A stretch of 64,000 bases of DNA, taken from NCBI RefSeq assembly GCF_027627575.1, contig NZ_CP114065.1:4340001-4404000 (forward strand). Direction: 5' to 3'. The translations under genes were made by a program, and so were the position numbers. This DNA comes from Kribbella sp. CA-293567. Its GTDB lineage: Bacteria > Actinomycetota > Actinomycetes > Propionibacteriales > Kribbellaceae. Each line of letters opens with the position of its first letter. The first letter of the stretch is position 1. Of this stretch, positions 38,512-48,086 are shown in pieces. The notes under the pieces are model-generated. The model had not been told where the DNA came from and ran no database searches. It worked only from the letters and a program-made list of their open reading frames with translations.

Positions 38512-41253
38512 CTACTGGCGAGGTTTGACGCGTTTCGTGGGCGGTGCCGTCAAGGGGTCCTCCGGCCAGGGGTGCCGCGGGTAGCGGGCTCGCAGGTCGG
38601 CTCGGACCTGGGGATAGCCCTGGATCCAGAACGACGCGAGATCACTGGTGATCGCGACCGGCCGCCTAGCCGGCGACAGCAGATGCAGCACCACCGGGAC
38701 CCGGCCGTCCGCCACCACGGGCGTCGTCGTCCACCCGAAGACCTCCTGGAGCTTCACCGCGAGGACCGGCGGCTCGGCACCGTCGTACGCGAGCCGTACT
38801 TGAGATCCCGACGGCACCGGCAGGCGTTCCGGCGCCAGCTCACCGAACCGGGTCGCTGCAGGCCACGGCAGCAGCCGCCGTAGGGCGGACGCGAGGTCCA
38901 GATGGGCCAGATCGCGAGAGGTGCGGACAGAGGTGAGCTCCGGGCCGAGCCAATCGTCGAGGCCGGCCAGTAGTGCCGCATCGTCAACGGCGGGCCACGG
39001 CGCTCCGAGGTGGGCGTGGCAGAACGCAAGTCGATCGCGCAACGCGACAGCGGCCTCGGACCAGCGCAGTACGCCTAGACCGCTGCGCCGCAGACCATCG
39101 CGAACCGCCGCCTGAACCAGCAGCGGATCGGGCTTGGTCAGCGGTACGTCGGTGAGGACGATCGCGCCGAGTGTCTGCACCCGCCGCGTCACGATCCGCC
39201 CATCGTCCCAGCGGATCTGGTCGGCGACCGATATCAGCTCACCGCCGACCTCACGCGCCGTCGCCTCGTCGATCGGCGCCGCCAAACGGATCCGCGCATC
39301 AGCACGCCCCGGCGCCCGGTCGGCCACCGCGATCGCCAGCCAGGGCGTGGTCCGCAGCGGCGACTGCGGATCCAGCGCGGCGCCCGTCCCGCCCGACATC
39401 TGGTACGTCGCCGAGTCGGCGTCTCGCGCTCGCGCAATCCGATCGGGGTAAGCCAGCCCCACCACAATCCCAGCCGCCAAATCATCCGGTACGGCTCCCA
39501 TCGCGGCACCGCCCGCCGATACCCGCGCCCCAGTTCCGGCAGCCGCTTGCCCAACCCGAGCAACCGACTCAGCCGACCCGACCCCCGCTGCGGCATCCAC
39601 AACCCGCTCAGCCGACCCGACCCCTGCTGCGGGTCCCACCGCGCGACCAGTTGACCCGACTCCCACTGCGGCTTCTGCCGTCTGACCCGACGCCGCTCGC
39701 GCCGAGGCTTCAGCGCCGCGCCCCAGCCGCTTCGTCTCCTCCCGCCAGCGCGCCGTGGCACCACGATCGACGCCTCGCCGCAGCGCTCGCCACCGCGCCG
39801 GCAGGTCATCCCCAAAGTCCCGCCCGGACTCCTCCGACAACATCGCCACGATCTCCCGCGCCCGGTCAGCACCGACTCGCGGCGTACCGTCCAGCAGCGC
39901 CCGAGCCAGTCGCGGATGCGCCCCGATCGCCGCCATCTGCCGTCCCCGCTCGGTGATCCGGCCGGCGTCATCGATGGCATCCAGCCGGCGCAGCAACTCG
40001 ATCGCCGCACCCATCGCCACCGTCGGCGGCGCCTCCAGCAAGCTCAGCCCTTCTCCGCCAGGCGCACCCCACACCGCAAGATCCAACGCGAAACCAGCCA
40101 GATCGGCAGTGGCGATCTCCGGAGCAGCATGATCGTCGAGATGTGAGTGATCGGTCGCCGACCAGCACCGGTACACCCGCCCAGGACCCTCTCGCCCGGC
40201 GCGACCCGCCCGCTGCTCGGCCGACGATTTCGACACCCGGCAGGTGACCAGCGTGCCCAGCCCACGGGACTGATCGGTCCGGGGTTCGCGCGCAAGACCC
40301 GAATCGACGACGACCCGAACGCCAGGCACCGTCAGCGAACTCTCCGCGACCGACGTGGTGACCACGATCCGGCGCGTGGCCCCCGGCGTCAGCGCCCGAT
40401 CCTGCTCAGCCCGGGACTGCCGGCCGAACAACGGCAGCACGTTGTGCCGGGCCAACCGGCGCGCCACCGCATTGATCTCCGCCTCCCCCGGCACGAACAC
40501 GAGCACGTCACCGGAATTCTCGCCCAGCGCCCGCTCGACCACGGCAGCGACGTGATCCAGCAGACGCTGGTCGACCCGTCCGCCGGGCAGTAGCGGCACC
40601 GGGACCGGCGGCGGCGCCCACTCGAGCTGCACAGGGAAGGTCGCCGCCGAAGCAGTCACCACCGGCGCAGGCCGATCAACGCCGAGTGCGCGGCTCAGCG
40701 TGACGGTGTCGGCGGTGGCCGAAGTCGCGACGATCGCGAGATCCTCGCGCAGGTTCGCGCGGATGTCTACGCAGAACGCGAGCAGCAGATCTGCATCGAG
40801 GTGACGCTCGTGGCACTCGTCGATCACGATCGCGGCGACACCCGGGAGTCCCGGGTCGCGCTGCAGGCGGCGTACGAGCAGGCCTGTCGTCACCACCTCG
40901 ACCCGGAGATCGCGGCCACCGCTGCGTTCACCCCGCATCGCGTATCCGACTCGGCGCCCGAGAGGTTCTCCGATCAGCGTCGCCAACCGGGCCGCGGCGG
41001 CGCGGGTGGCCATCCGGCGAGGCTCAGCAACCACGACCGTGCCGCCGAGTGCGTCGGCGAGAGCGAGTGGCAGCAACGACGTCTTCCCGGAGCCGGGCGG
41101 CGCGACCAGGACCGCGGTGCCGTGACGGCGTACGGCGTCGACCGTGGCAGGCAGGACGGTCCGGACCGGCAGATCCGCCCCGGGGACGGACGGATCGGGC
41201 AACAGGCCAGGCAACGCGTCAGGCAACGGGTCAGGCGGATCGGGCAACGGCAC
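38512..41253 (-). CDS. hrpB: ATP-dependent helicase HrpB (DEAH/RHA)
   Basis: 913 residues. Walker A VAPPGSGKTSLLPL, motif II VIDECHERHLDADL (DECH), motif III TSATADTVTLSR, motif VI SSAEQRAGRAGREGPGRVYR, and the HrpB C-terminal domain with LLSPARRPVAITSDLASFW near the end. Family usual length is about 820-850, and the excess lies in an Ala/Gly/Val repeat insert (about residues 520-580). HrpB is a poorly understood RNA/DNA helicase. Divergent from tldD across 87 bases. Confidence 0.93.
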   Translation of the reverse strand: MPLPDPPDPLPDALPGLLPDPSVPGADLPVRTVLPATVDAVRRHGTAVLVAPPGSGKTSLLPLALADALGGTVVVAEPRRMATRAAAARLATLIGEPLGRRVGYAMRGERSGGRDLRVEVVTTGLLVRRLQRDPGLPGVAAIVIDECHERHLDADLLLAFCVDIRANLREDLAIVATSATADTVTLSRALGVDRPAPVVTASAATFPVQLEWAPPPVPVPLLPGGRVDQRLLDHVAAVVERALGENSGDVLVFVPGEAEINAVARRLARHNVLPLFGRQSRAEQDRALTPGATRRIVVTTSVAESSLTVPGVRVVVDSGLAREPRTDQSRGLGTLVTCRVSKSSAEQRAGRAGREGPGRVYRCWSATDHSHLDDHAAPEIATADLAGFALDLAVWGAPGGEGLSLLEAPPTVAMGAAIELLRRLDAIDDAGRITERGRQMAAIGAHPRLARALLDGTPRVGADRAREIVAMLSEESGRDFGDDLPARWRALRRGVDRGATARWREETKRLGRGAEASARAASGQTAEAAVGVGSTGRAVGPAAGVGSAERVVDAAAGVGSAESVARVGQAAAGTGARVSAGGAAMGAVPDDLAAGIVVGLAYPDRIARARDADSATYQMSGGTGAALDPQSPLRTTPWLAIAVADRAPGRADARIRLAAPIDEATAREVGGELISVADQIRWDDGRIVTRRVQTLGAIVLTDVPLTKPDPLLVQAAVRDGLRRSGLGVLRWSEAAVALRDRLAFCHAHLGAPWPAVDDAALLAGLDDWLGPELTSVRTSRDLAHLDLASALRRLLPWPAATRFGELAPERLPVPSGSQVRLAYDGAEPPVLAVKLQEVFGWTTTPVVADGRVPVVLHLLSPARRPVAITSDLASFWIQGYPQVRADLRARYPRHPWPEDPLTAPPTKRVKPRQ
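39569..39685. repeat. 39-bp tandem repeats inside hrpB
   Basis: Three units of 39 bases start at about 39569, 39608 and 39647, the first two nearly identical in their first 18 bases. They encode the 13-residue motif AAGVGSAERVVDA and variants in the low-complexity insert between the helicase core and the C-terminal domain. Confidence 0.75.
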
Positions 41254-41340
41254 GGAGCCGACGCTAACCGACCGCGGCCGCGGAAGCGCGACACAGGCAT
41301 CACATGAGCCTCCTGCCGTGGATGGCCTAGGGTCGAACTC

Positions 41341-42858
41341 GTGCCTGAAGTCGATGCTTCGTTCCTAGACCTTCCCCGGTTCGAGTTGGCCGACGCCGCG
41401 TTGCAGCGAGCCGCCGATCTCGGGGCCACGTATGCCGAGTTCCGGCTCGAGCGAATCCGGTCGGAGGCGATCTCGCTGCGCGACGGCGTACTGGAGAGTG
41501 CCCGTGACGACGAGGATCTCGGGCTCGCCGTCCGGGTCGTCCACGACGGGACCTGGGGGTTCGCCGCCGGCGTCGCGCTGACGACCGACGAGGCGGTCCG
41601 GGTGGCCGAACAGGCCGTGCACCTGGCCCAGGTCTCCCGGCCGATCAACTCCGAGCGGATCGAGCTCGCCGACGAGCCGGTGTACGACGACGTCAGCTGG
41701 GTCTCGTCGTACGAGATCGACCCGCTGAGCCTGCCGCGCGCCGAGAAGGTCGCCCTGCTCACCGACTACAGCAACCGCCTGCTGCAGGCACCCGGCGTCG
41801 CGCACGTGACCGCGCGCGTTGCCTCGGTCAACGAGTGCAAGTTCTACGCGAACTCCGAGGGCACCTCGACCACCCAGCAGCGGGTCCGGATCGGCCCGTC
41901 CTTCCGGGCGACTGCGATCGACGCCGAGACCGGCCGCTTCGACACCATGGCGAGCTGCGCGCCACCCGCCGGCCGCGGCTGGGAGTACCTGACCGGCACC
42001 GGCTGGAACTGGGACGAGGAGCTCGCCCAGATCCCGGGCTGGCTGGCCGAGAAGATGAGCGCCCCGAGTGTCGAGGCCGGCCACTACGACCTGGTGATCG
42101 ACCCGACCAACCTCTGGCTCACCATCCACGAGTCGATCGGCCACGCGACCGAGCTGGACCGTGCGCTGGGCTACGAGGCCAACTACGCCGGAACGAGCTT
42201 CGCCACCACCGACAAGCTCGGCAACCTCGCGTACGGCTCGCCCATCATGCACGTCACCGGCGACCGGACGGCGGTCAACGGACTGTCCACCGTCGGGTAC
42301 GACGACGAGGGCGTGGCCGGCCAGCAGTGGGACCTGATCAAGGACGGCGTCCTGGTCGGCTACCAGGTCGACCGCCGGATGGCCAGGGTCAACCGCGAGC
42401 TGCTCGGCACCGACCGCTCCAACGGTTGCGCGTACGCCGACTCGTCCGGCCACATCCCGATCCAGCGGATGGCCAACGTCTCCCTGCAGCCCGCCGCGGA
42501 CGGCCCTTCCACCGAGGAGCTGATCAGCAGGGTGCAGAACGGCATCTACATCGTCGGCGACAAGTCCTGGTCGATCGACATGCAGCGGTACAACTTCCAG
42601 TTCACCGGCCAGCGGTTCTACAAGATCACCGACGGCAAGCTCGACGGCCAGGTGCGCGACGTGGCCTACCAGGCGACCACGACGGAGTTCTGGGGCTCGA
42701 TGGAGGCGGTCGGTGGTCCCCAGACCTACGTCCTCGGTGGTGCTCTCAACTGCGGCAAGGCCCAGCCCAGCCAGAGCGGCGCGGTCAGCCACGGCTGTCC
42801 GTCCGCGCTGTTCCGCGACGTCCGCATTCTCAACACCACGCAGGAGGCCGGCCGGTGA
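41341..42858 (+). CDS. tldD: TldD metalloprotease
   Basis: 505 residues from GTG 41341. The zinc motif is His-Glu-x3-His in LTIHESIGHATELDRALGYE, followed by the family block YDDEGVAGQQWDLIKDGVLV. TldD is the catalytic half of the TldD/TldE heterodimer, which cleaves unfolded peptides such as microcin precursors or the CcdA antitoxin. The GTGA overlap with the next gene makes a coupled tldD-tldE operon. Confidence 0.95.
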   Translation: MPEVDASFLDLPRFELADAALQRAADLGATYAEFRLERIRSEAISLRDGVLESARDDEDLGLAVRVVHDGTWGFAAGVALTTDEAVRVAEQAVHLAQVSRPINSERIELADEPVYDDVSWVSSYEIDPLSLPRAEKVALLTDYSNRLLQAPGVAHVTARVASVNECKFYANSEGTSTTQQRVRIGPSFRATAIDAETGRFDTMASCAPPAGRGWEYLTGTGWNWDEELAQIPGWLAEKMSAPSVEAGHYDLVIDPTNLWLTIHESIGHATELDRALGYEANYAGTSFATTDKLGNLAYGSPIMHVTGDRTAVNGLSTVGYDDEGVAGQQWDLIKDGVLVGYQVDRRMARVNRELLGTDRSNGCAYADSSGHIPIQRMANVSLQPAADGPSTEELISRVQNGIYIVGDKSWSIDMQRYNFQFTGQRFYKITDGKLDGQVRDVAYQATTTEFWGSMEAVGGPQTYVLGGALNCGKAQPSQSGAVSHGCPSALFRDVRILNTTQEAGR

Positions 42859-44264
42859 CGACCGCCATTCAGCTCAACCCACAGGACACCATCGAACGCG
42901 GCCTCGAGCTGGCTGCGGCCGCCGGGGCGTCGGGTTGCGTCGTACTGGTCTCGGAAACGTCCAGCGCCAACCTGCGCTGGGCCAACAACACCCTGACCAC
43001 CAACGGCGCCATGCGCGGTACCAAGGTCTCCGTGATCGCCACCGTCGGCGCAGGCGAGGGTACGGCGGCCGGCGTGGTCGGCCGCTCGTCCACGACCGAC
43101 CGGAGCATCCAGGAGCTCGTCGAAGCCGCTGTGGCCGCTGCACGCGAGTCCAGTCCTGCCGAAGACGCCCAGTCGCTCGTAGAGGGCAGCGTCGGCGAAG
43201 ACTGGGACCTGGAGCCGGACGAGACCTCAGTCACCGTGTACGCCGACTTCGCACCGGCACTCGGCGCAACGCTCACCCGGGCCGGCAAGGAGAACCGCTG
43301 GCTCTACGGCTTCGCCGACCACGAGGTCACCACCGTGTACGTCGGATCCTCCACCGGCCTGCGCTTGCGCCACAGCCTCCCCCGGGGCTTCGTCTCGGCG
43401 ACCGGCAAGAGTGGCGACCTCAGCCAGTCGGCCTGGGTCGGCGCGGCCACCGCGGACTTCCGGGACATCGACCCGCTTGCCATCGACACCGAACTGGTAC
43501 GCCGCCTCGGCTGGGCAACCCGCACGGTCTCGGTGGAGGCCGGTCGCCACGCCACCGTGCTCCCTCCCGCCGCAGTGGCCGACCTGACGACGTTCCTGTT
43601 CTGGGAGCTGGACGGCCGCGACGCCCACGAGGGGCGCAGCGTTTTCTCGAAACCCACCGGCGGCACTCGGATCGGTGAGGTGCTGACGCCGCATCCGGTC
43701 GGGCTGCGATCCGACCCGAACCTTTCGGGCCTGGAGACTCTCCCGTTCGCGGTGGCCAGGACTTCGAGCGGAAACTCCAGTGTCTTCGACAACGGCCTGT
43801 CCCTCAGCGCCACCGACTGGATCCGCGGCGGCAGACTCGAGCACCTGATGCAGAGCCGTTACACCGCGGGCCTCACCAACGCACCAGCAGTCACGCCTCT
43901 GGTCGACAACTACGTGCTCTCGGTGGACGGCGCCACCGGTACGACGGACGACCTGGTCGCCGGCCTGGAACACGGTTTGCTGCTTACCTGTCTGTGGTAC
44001 ATCCGCCCGGTGGACCAGCAGACGCTGCTGCTCACCGGCCTGACCCGCGACGGGGTCTACCAGGTGGAGAACGGCGAAGTGGTCGGTGCCGTCAACAACT
44101 TCCGCTTCAACGAGAGTCCGGTCGATCTGCTCGCCCGCTTCACCGCGGCCGGGGCGACGGTCCCGTCGTTCTCCCGCGAGTGGGGCGACGACTCCACCCG
44201 GACGGCGACTCCGCCGCTGCTGGTGCCCGACTTCAACATGTCCAGCGTGAGCCAGGCATCCTGA
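42855..44264 (+). CDS. tldE: TldE/PmbA-like metalloprotease partner
   Basis: 469 residues from GTG 42855. It has the TldE/PmbA fold: N-terminal domain LRWANNTLTTNGAMRGTKVS, the central SVFDNGLSLSATDWIRGGRL block, and the C-terminal NGEVVGAVNNFRFNESPVDL. It lacks the HExxxH zinc site, as expected for the non-catalytic subunit. It stabilises TldD and forms the substrate chamber. Confidence 0.92.
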   Translation: MTTAIQLNPQDTIERGLELAAAAGASGCVVLVSETSSANLRWANNTLTTNGAMRGTKVSVIATVGAGEGTAAGVVGRSSTTDRSIQELVEAAVAAARESSPAEDAQSLVEGSVGEDWDLEPDETSVTVYADFAPALGATLTRAGKENRWLYGFADHEVTTVYVGSSTGLRLRHSLPRGFVSATGKSGDLSQSAWVGAATADFRDIDPLAIDTELVRRLGWATRTVSVEAGRHATVLPPAAVADLTTFLFWELDGRDAHEGRSVFSKPTGGTRIGEVLTPHPVGLRSDPNLSGLETLPFAVARTSSGNSSVFDNGLSLSATDWIRGGRLEHLMQSRYTAGLTNAPAVTPLVDNYVLSVDGATGTTDDLVAGLEHGLLLTCLWYIRPVDQQTLLLTGLTRDGVYQVENGEVVGAVNNFRFNESPVDLLARFTAAGATVPSFSREWGDDSTRTATPPLLVPDFNMSSVSQAS

Positions 44265-44270
44265 AACGCG

Positions 44271-44307
44271 AAGGCCCGGCATCCCGTCGTACGGGATGCC
44301 GGGCCTT
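44271..44307 (+). terminator. Strong terminator after tldD-tldE
   Basis: A perfect 17-bp stem (44271-44287 with 44291-44307) with a three-base loop begins six bases after the tldE stop and is followed by TTGTTC. The rest of the 105-base gap to the DUF805 gene has no feature. Confidence 0.88.
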
Positions 44308-44369
44308 GTTCACGGTGCCCCCACTGACCGGCGTCTCTCAACCAGGCTGGCGGGATCGCGTGGGATGAA

Positions 44370-44789
44370 TCAGGCCTGCGGGGCCGGCGGGTAGCCCGGG
44401 TAGCCACCGGGACCGAAGCGCTCAGCGGCCTTCGGGTCCGGGCCGTACTGGTTGTCGCCGGCGTTGCCCTCCTGGGCCGCGAAGACGATGAAGACGATGA
44501 ACCCGACACACGGCACCAGGTTGATCAGGACCCACCAGCCGGAGCGGCCGGTGTCGTGCATCCGGCGGATCGCAACGCCGATGGACGGCAGCAGGATCGC
44601 CAGGGTGTAGATGGTGCCGAGCACGCCGTTGGAGTCGTTGGCACCGTAGTTCAGACCCAGCAAACGGTCCACGATGCCGATGATGATCGAGATGATCGTG
44701 CTGAAGAGCACGAACATCCAGAACTCCTTGCGGCGGGCGCGGCCGCTGAACACGGCGTACTTCTTGATGACATCTGTAAACCACTGCAT
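44370..44789 (-). CDS. DUF805 family membrane protein
   Basis: 139 residues. Starts MQWFTDVIKKYAVFSGRARRKEFW, the DUF805 signature, with about four hydrophobic segments and IGVAIRRMHDTGRSGWW between helices 2 and 3. The C-terminal 30 residues are polar and Pro/Gly-rich. Widespread inner-membrane family with unknown function. Confidence 0.92.
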   Translation of the reverse strand: MQWFTDVIKKYAVFSGRARRKEFWMFVLFSTIISIIIGIVDRLLGLNYGANDSNGVLGTIYTLAILLPSIGVAIRRMHDTGRSGWWVLINLVPCVGFIVFIVFAAQEGNAGDNQYGPDPKAAERFGPGGYPGYPPAPQA

Positions 44790-44906
44790 TGGTGTTTCTC
44801 CGTTGGTCGAAGGTGAGACGCGGACCGAGCCTGTCGGAACCGACGGGATGAGTCAATCCAACTATTCGCATTGGTGACCACACCGCAACCTGGCACGCCG
44901 TAGCTG

Positions 44907-44949
44907 GAGCCGGCTTCAGGTCTTTCGCGAGTTAGAGCCGGCTTCAGGT
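44907..44949. repeat. 15-bp direct repeat around the methyltransferase stop codon
   Basis: GAGCCGGCTTCAGGT occurs at 44907-44921 and again at 44935-44949 (28-base period). The second copy spans the stop codon of the methyltransferase gene, so a short tandem duplication copied the gene end. Confidence 0.8.
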
Positions 44950-45612
44950 TGCCGGTGCCGGCTTCGCCTGGGTGACCCGCCACAAACTGTGGCCGTTCTC
45001 CTCGTACGCGTCGGCGGCACCGAGCTCCCAGCGGTCGGCCAGCTCGTGCACCAGGTCGAGATCGAAGAACCGGCCGGCGAAACCGTCCTTCGCGTACAGT
45101 CCGTCGCCGATGTCCTCACCTCGGCCGAAGCAACTGTCCTGGGTCGACCAGACGGTGTAGACGAAAAGCCCACCAGGCCGCAGGACCCGGCGGATCTCGT
45201 TGACCAGGGCCCGCAGTTCGGTCCGGGAGAAGGCCATGTTCAGCAACACGTTGGCGTAGACCGCGCCGACCGTCGCGTCGGCCGGCGGCAGCGGGTCGCG
45301 GACGTCGTGCAGCGCCGCGGTGACCCGGTCGTCCAGCCCCGCGCGCTGCGCTTCCAGCCGGAGCCGGTTCAGCGCGGACGTGCTGAAGTCGGTGGCGTGC
45401 ACGCTGAATCCCTGCTTGGCAAGGTAGAACGCGTCCCGGCCCTGACCGGCACCCAGCTCCAGCACGTCATCGATGCCCGCGGCACCGAACAGCTTCGCGG
45501 TCCAGCGGGCGGCGGCCGACGGTGCCGTCCCGTGCAGATTCTGGTCCTGCTCGTAGGCGGTCTGCCACCGCTCCTGCTGAGCCCTCGCGAGCTCGACATA
45601 CCCAGTCTTCAT
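44944..45612 (-). CDS. Class I SAM-dependent methyltransferase
   Basis: 222 residues. SAM-binding motif I DVLELGAGQGRDAFYLAKQG, acidic residue after beta-2 (VHATDFSTSAL), motif ALHDVRDPLPPADATVGAV, and the post-core block VNEIRRVLRPGGLFVYTVWS. The substrate cannot be told. Divergent from the SCO7613-like gene across a 139-base gap with no other feature. Confidence 0.9.
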   Translation of the reverse strand: MKTGYVELARAQQERWQTAYEQDQNLHGTAPSAAARWTAKLFGAAGIDDVLELGAGQGRDAFYLAKQGFSVHATDFSTSALNRLRLEAQRAGLDDRVTAALHDVRDPLPPADATVGAVYANVLLNMAFSRTELRALVNEIRRVLRPGGLFVYTVWSTQDSCFGRGEDIGDGLYAKDGFAGRFFDLDLVHELADRWELGAADAYEENGHSLWRVTQAKPAPAT

Positions 45613-45751
45613 CTTGCTCCCCGTGTTCGCCTCGCCGGTCTGTTCGTACCAGCAGACCGCAGCAGCCTACGCGACGAATTGAGTAGACGTACTCAGGCGC
45701 CCACTCGTTCCGCCTGGCGATAGTGAGGCTGACCGTCGAGGAGGACGCCAG

Positions 45752-47962
45752 ATGAACGCCGACCGTACTGACTTCCCGTGTCCTGTCTGTCACACGCCGC
45801 TGCGATTGGACGTCGCGCTGACCGTGCCGCCTCCCCGGGCGATGCCTGATCCCCGCCCGGCGCCTGCTTCCCGGCCGGCGCCTGCTCCGCGGGCGATGCC
45901 TGCGCCGCAGCCGATGCCTGCTCCACGGGCGATGCCTGCGCCCTGGCAGATTCCCGCGCCCCGGCAGATGCCTGCGCCCCGGCCGATGCCGATGCCGAGT
46001 GCTCCGTTGCCTGTGGCCCCGGCTTCGGCCGCGCCATCACGCGCCGTGCCGCCACCGCCACGGATCCATCCACCAGCCCGCGTTCCGGGTCCTCCGAAGA
46101 TCAAGCGCCCCCGCCGCCAGTTGAGCCCGCAGGCAACACTTCTGAGCCTCGGTGTCCTGCTCCTGCTCGCCGCCGGCGTCACCTTCCTCGCCGTCACCTG
46201 GGACAGCCTCCCGGTCCCGATCCAGGCCGCCATCATCGCCACCCTCGCGACGATCTCCCTGATCAGTTCGATCCCCGCGGCCCGCCACAAGCTGACCGGC
46301 ACGGCCGAGGCGCTCGCCATCCTCGGCACCGGCCTGCTCACCGTCGACCTGTACGGCGCCCGCGCCCTCGGCCTGATCTCCTCCGACACCGTCGACGGTC
46401 TCACCTACTTCGGCGTCGCCGCCGCGATAGTTGCCGCGACCAACCTCCTGATGTCACGCATCGCTCCCACGGTGATCACCTACGGTGTCGCCGCCGTCGT
46501 CATCGGCCAGCTCCCGTTGCCATTCCTGCTGGCCGACCGCTTGCCCCTCGCAGCTTTTCTGCTGGGCCTGCTCATCCAGGTCACGATCACGCTGCTCTGG
46601 TCGGTTAAGGGCACCAAGGCGGTCCGCCTCACCGGCGCCACCTGCGCCGCCCTGGTCTTCTGGGCGCTGATGTTCATCGGCTGCGTCCGCATCTTCCTCA
46701 GCCTGGTCGCTCACTACTCAATCCGAACCCGCCCGGCCATCAGCGACTTCCTGAACAACTCCCCGACAGCTCTCTTCCCCGTCCTCGCCACCACCGCGGT
46801 CCTCTGCCTCGCCGCCATCACCGGCATCGCGCTTCTCCGCAAGACCCCGCTCCCCCGCGCACTGCCGCCCACTTTCGCCGAATCCGCCTGTACGGCGGCC
46901 GCCGCTCTGGCCGTGGCAACTTGTCTGCCACAACTCCCCACAGCCGGCCGGTGGCTGGACACCGGCCTCGCCACCGCGCTTGCCCTCATCGTGCTGCTGA
47001 TGGCCAAGCGGACCGGCGTACGGGGGGCGGCGGCTTGGACCGCGACCAGCGTCGTTGCCTTGGTCAACTTCATGTTCTGTGCAATGACCGAGGACCTCGT
47101 CCAGCTCGCCCTGATCTCAGCGATCGTCTCCGCTCTCGCCCTGATCGCCGTCTGGCGCAAACAACTGCAGCCGACCCCCGCCGCCCTGACCGCAAGCCTC
47201 ACAGCCCAACTCGCCGCCGTCCTCGCCACCTACGACGGCCTCTTCACCCCAAGGACCGGCGCCATCGTCCTCGCCGTCATCGCCGCCCTGTCGATCGCCG
47301 CGGCCTGCCTCATCACCAACCCACCCCTCGAACGCACCCTGCTCAGCTGCGCCACCGCCGCAGCCGCCCTCGCCGAGTTCACCGCCCTGCTGGACAACAC
47401 CGCCACCCTCACCGGCATCGTCCTCACCATCACCGCCGCCCCACTAGTTGCCTACGGCATGCGTCCCGAACGCCGCGAAGCACTCCTCTTCGCCGCCGCC
47501 CTGCTGATCACCGCCAACACAGCGTTCGCCCTGGGCACCGGCGCCACCACCATCGAATGGTTCACCCTCCCACCCGCCGCCGCCCTGCTGGCCATCGGCA
47601 CCTACGGATGGCGCACCCACCCCAGCTGGGTCTACCTGGCCCCCGGCCTCCTCCTCGGCCTGGTCCCCTCAACACTGCTTGCTAACAGCAACGACGACCA
47701 CCTCCGCACCACCTTCGTAGTAGCCGCCGCCCTCACCACAATCCTCCTAGGCACCCGCCTCTCCCTCCAGGCCCCCTTCCTCATCGGCGCCGCCGTCCTC
47801 CTCAAAATCGCCCTCTGGCAGTTCCTCGAAGTAGCCCCTCTGATCCCCCGCTGGACCACCCTCGCCACCGCCGGCCTGATCCTCCTGACCGTAGGCGCCA
47901 CCTACGAACGCCGCCTGCAAAACGCCAAACAAGCCGCCCACTGGGTAGCAGCCCTGCGCTGA
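45752..47962 (+). CDS. SCO7613 C-terminal-domain-like large membrane protein
   Basis: 736 residues. It starts with half of a zinc ribbon (FPCPVCHTPLRLD; Cys10 and Cys13), then a Pro/Ala/Met-rich linker to about residue 120, then about 18-20 hydrophobic segments to the end. This layout is that of the SCO7613_C family of streptomycetes and relatives. Function unknown. The second cysteine pair of the ribbon is absent, so any zinc site would need a partner. Codon use in the last third is unusually rich in C-ending codons, as in several neighbours. Confidence 0.75.
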   Translation: MNADRTDFPCPVCHTPLRLDVALTVPPPRAMPDPRPAPASRPAPAPRAMPAPQPMPAPRAMPAPWQIPAPRQMPAPRPMPMPSAPLPVAPASAAPSRAVPPPPRIHPPARVPGPPKIKRPRRQLSPQATLLSLGVLLLLAAGVTFLAVTWDSLPVPIQAAIIATLATISLISSIPAARHKLTGTAEALAILGTGLLTVDLYGARALGLISSDTVDGLTYFGVAAAIVAATNLLMSRIAPTVITYGVAAVVIGQLPLPFLLADRLPLAAFLLGLLIQVTITLLWSVKGTKAVRLTGATCAALVFWALMFIGCVRIFLSLVAHYSIRTRPAISDFLNNSPTALFPVLATTAVLCLAAITGIALLRKTPLPRALPPTFAESACTAAAALAVATCLPQLPTAGRWLDTGLATALALIVLLMAKRTGVRGAAAWTATSVVALVNFMFCAMTEDLVQLALISAIVSALALIAVWRKQLQPTPAALTASLTAQLAAVLATYDGLFTPRTGAIVLAVIAALSIAAACLITNPPLERTLLSCATAAAALAEFTALLDNTATLTGIVLTITAAPLVAYGMRPERREALLFAAALLITANTAFALGTGATTIEWFTLPPAAALLAIGTYGWRTHPSWVYLAPGLLLGLVPSTLLANSNDDHLRTTFVVAAALTTILLGTRLSLQAPFLIGAAVLLKIALWQFLEVAPLIPRWTTLATAGLILLTVGATYERRLQNAKQAAHWVAALR
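45896..45997. repeat. 18-bp Met-Pro-Ala-Pro repeats
   Basis: Six-residue units (MPAPQP, MPAPRA, MPAPWQ, IPAPRQ, MPAPRP, MPMPSA) form a degenerate tandem array encoding a stiff linker between the N-terminal cysteine motif and the membrane domain. Confidence 0.8.
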
Positions 47963-48086
47963 ACCACCCGACTCCTCACCAGCTCCGTCGATACCGCTGC
48001 CGGCCGCCGCCACTCCGGGAGCGGCTGCACGAAATCGCCTCAGTGGCGATACTGAGGACGACTCGAACAGCACCGCCGGGGGGCGC

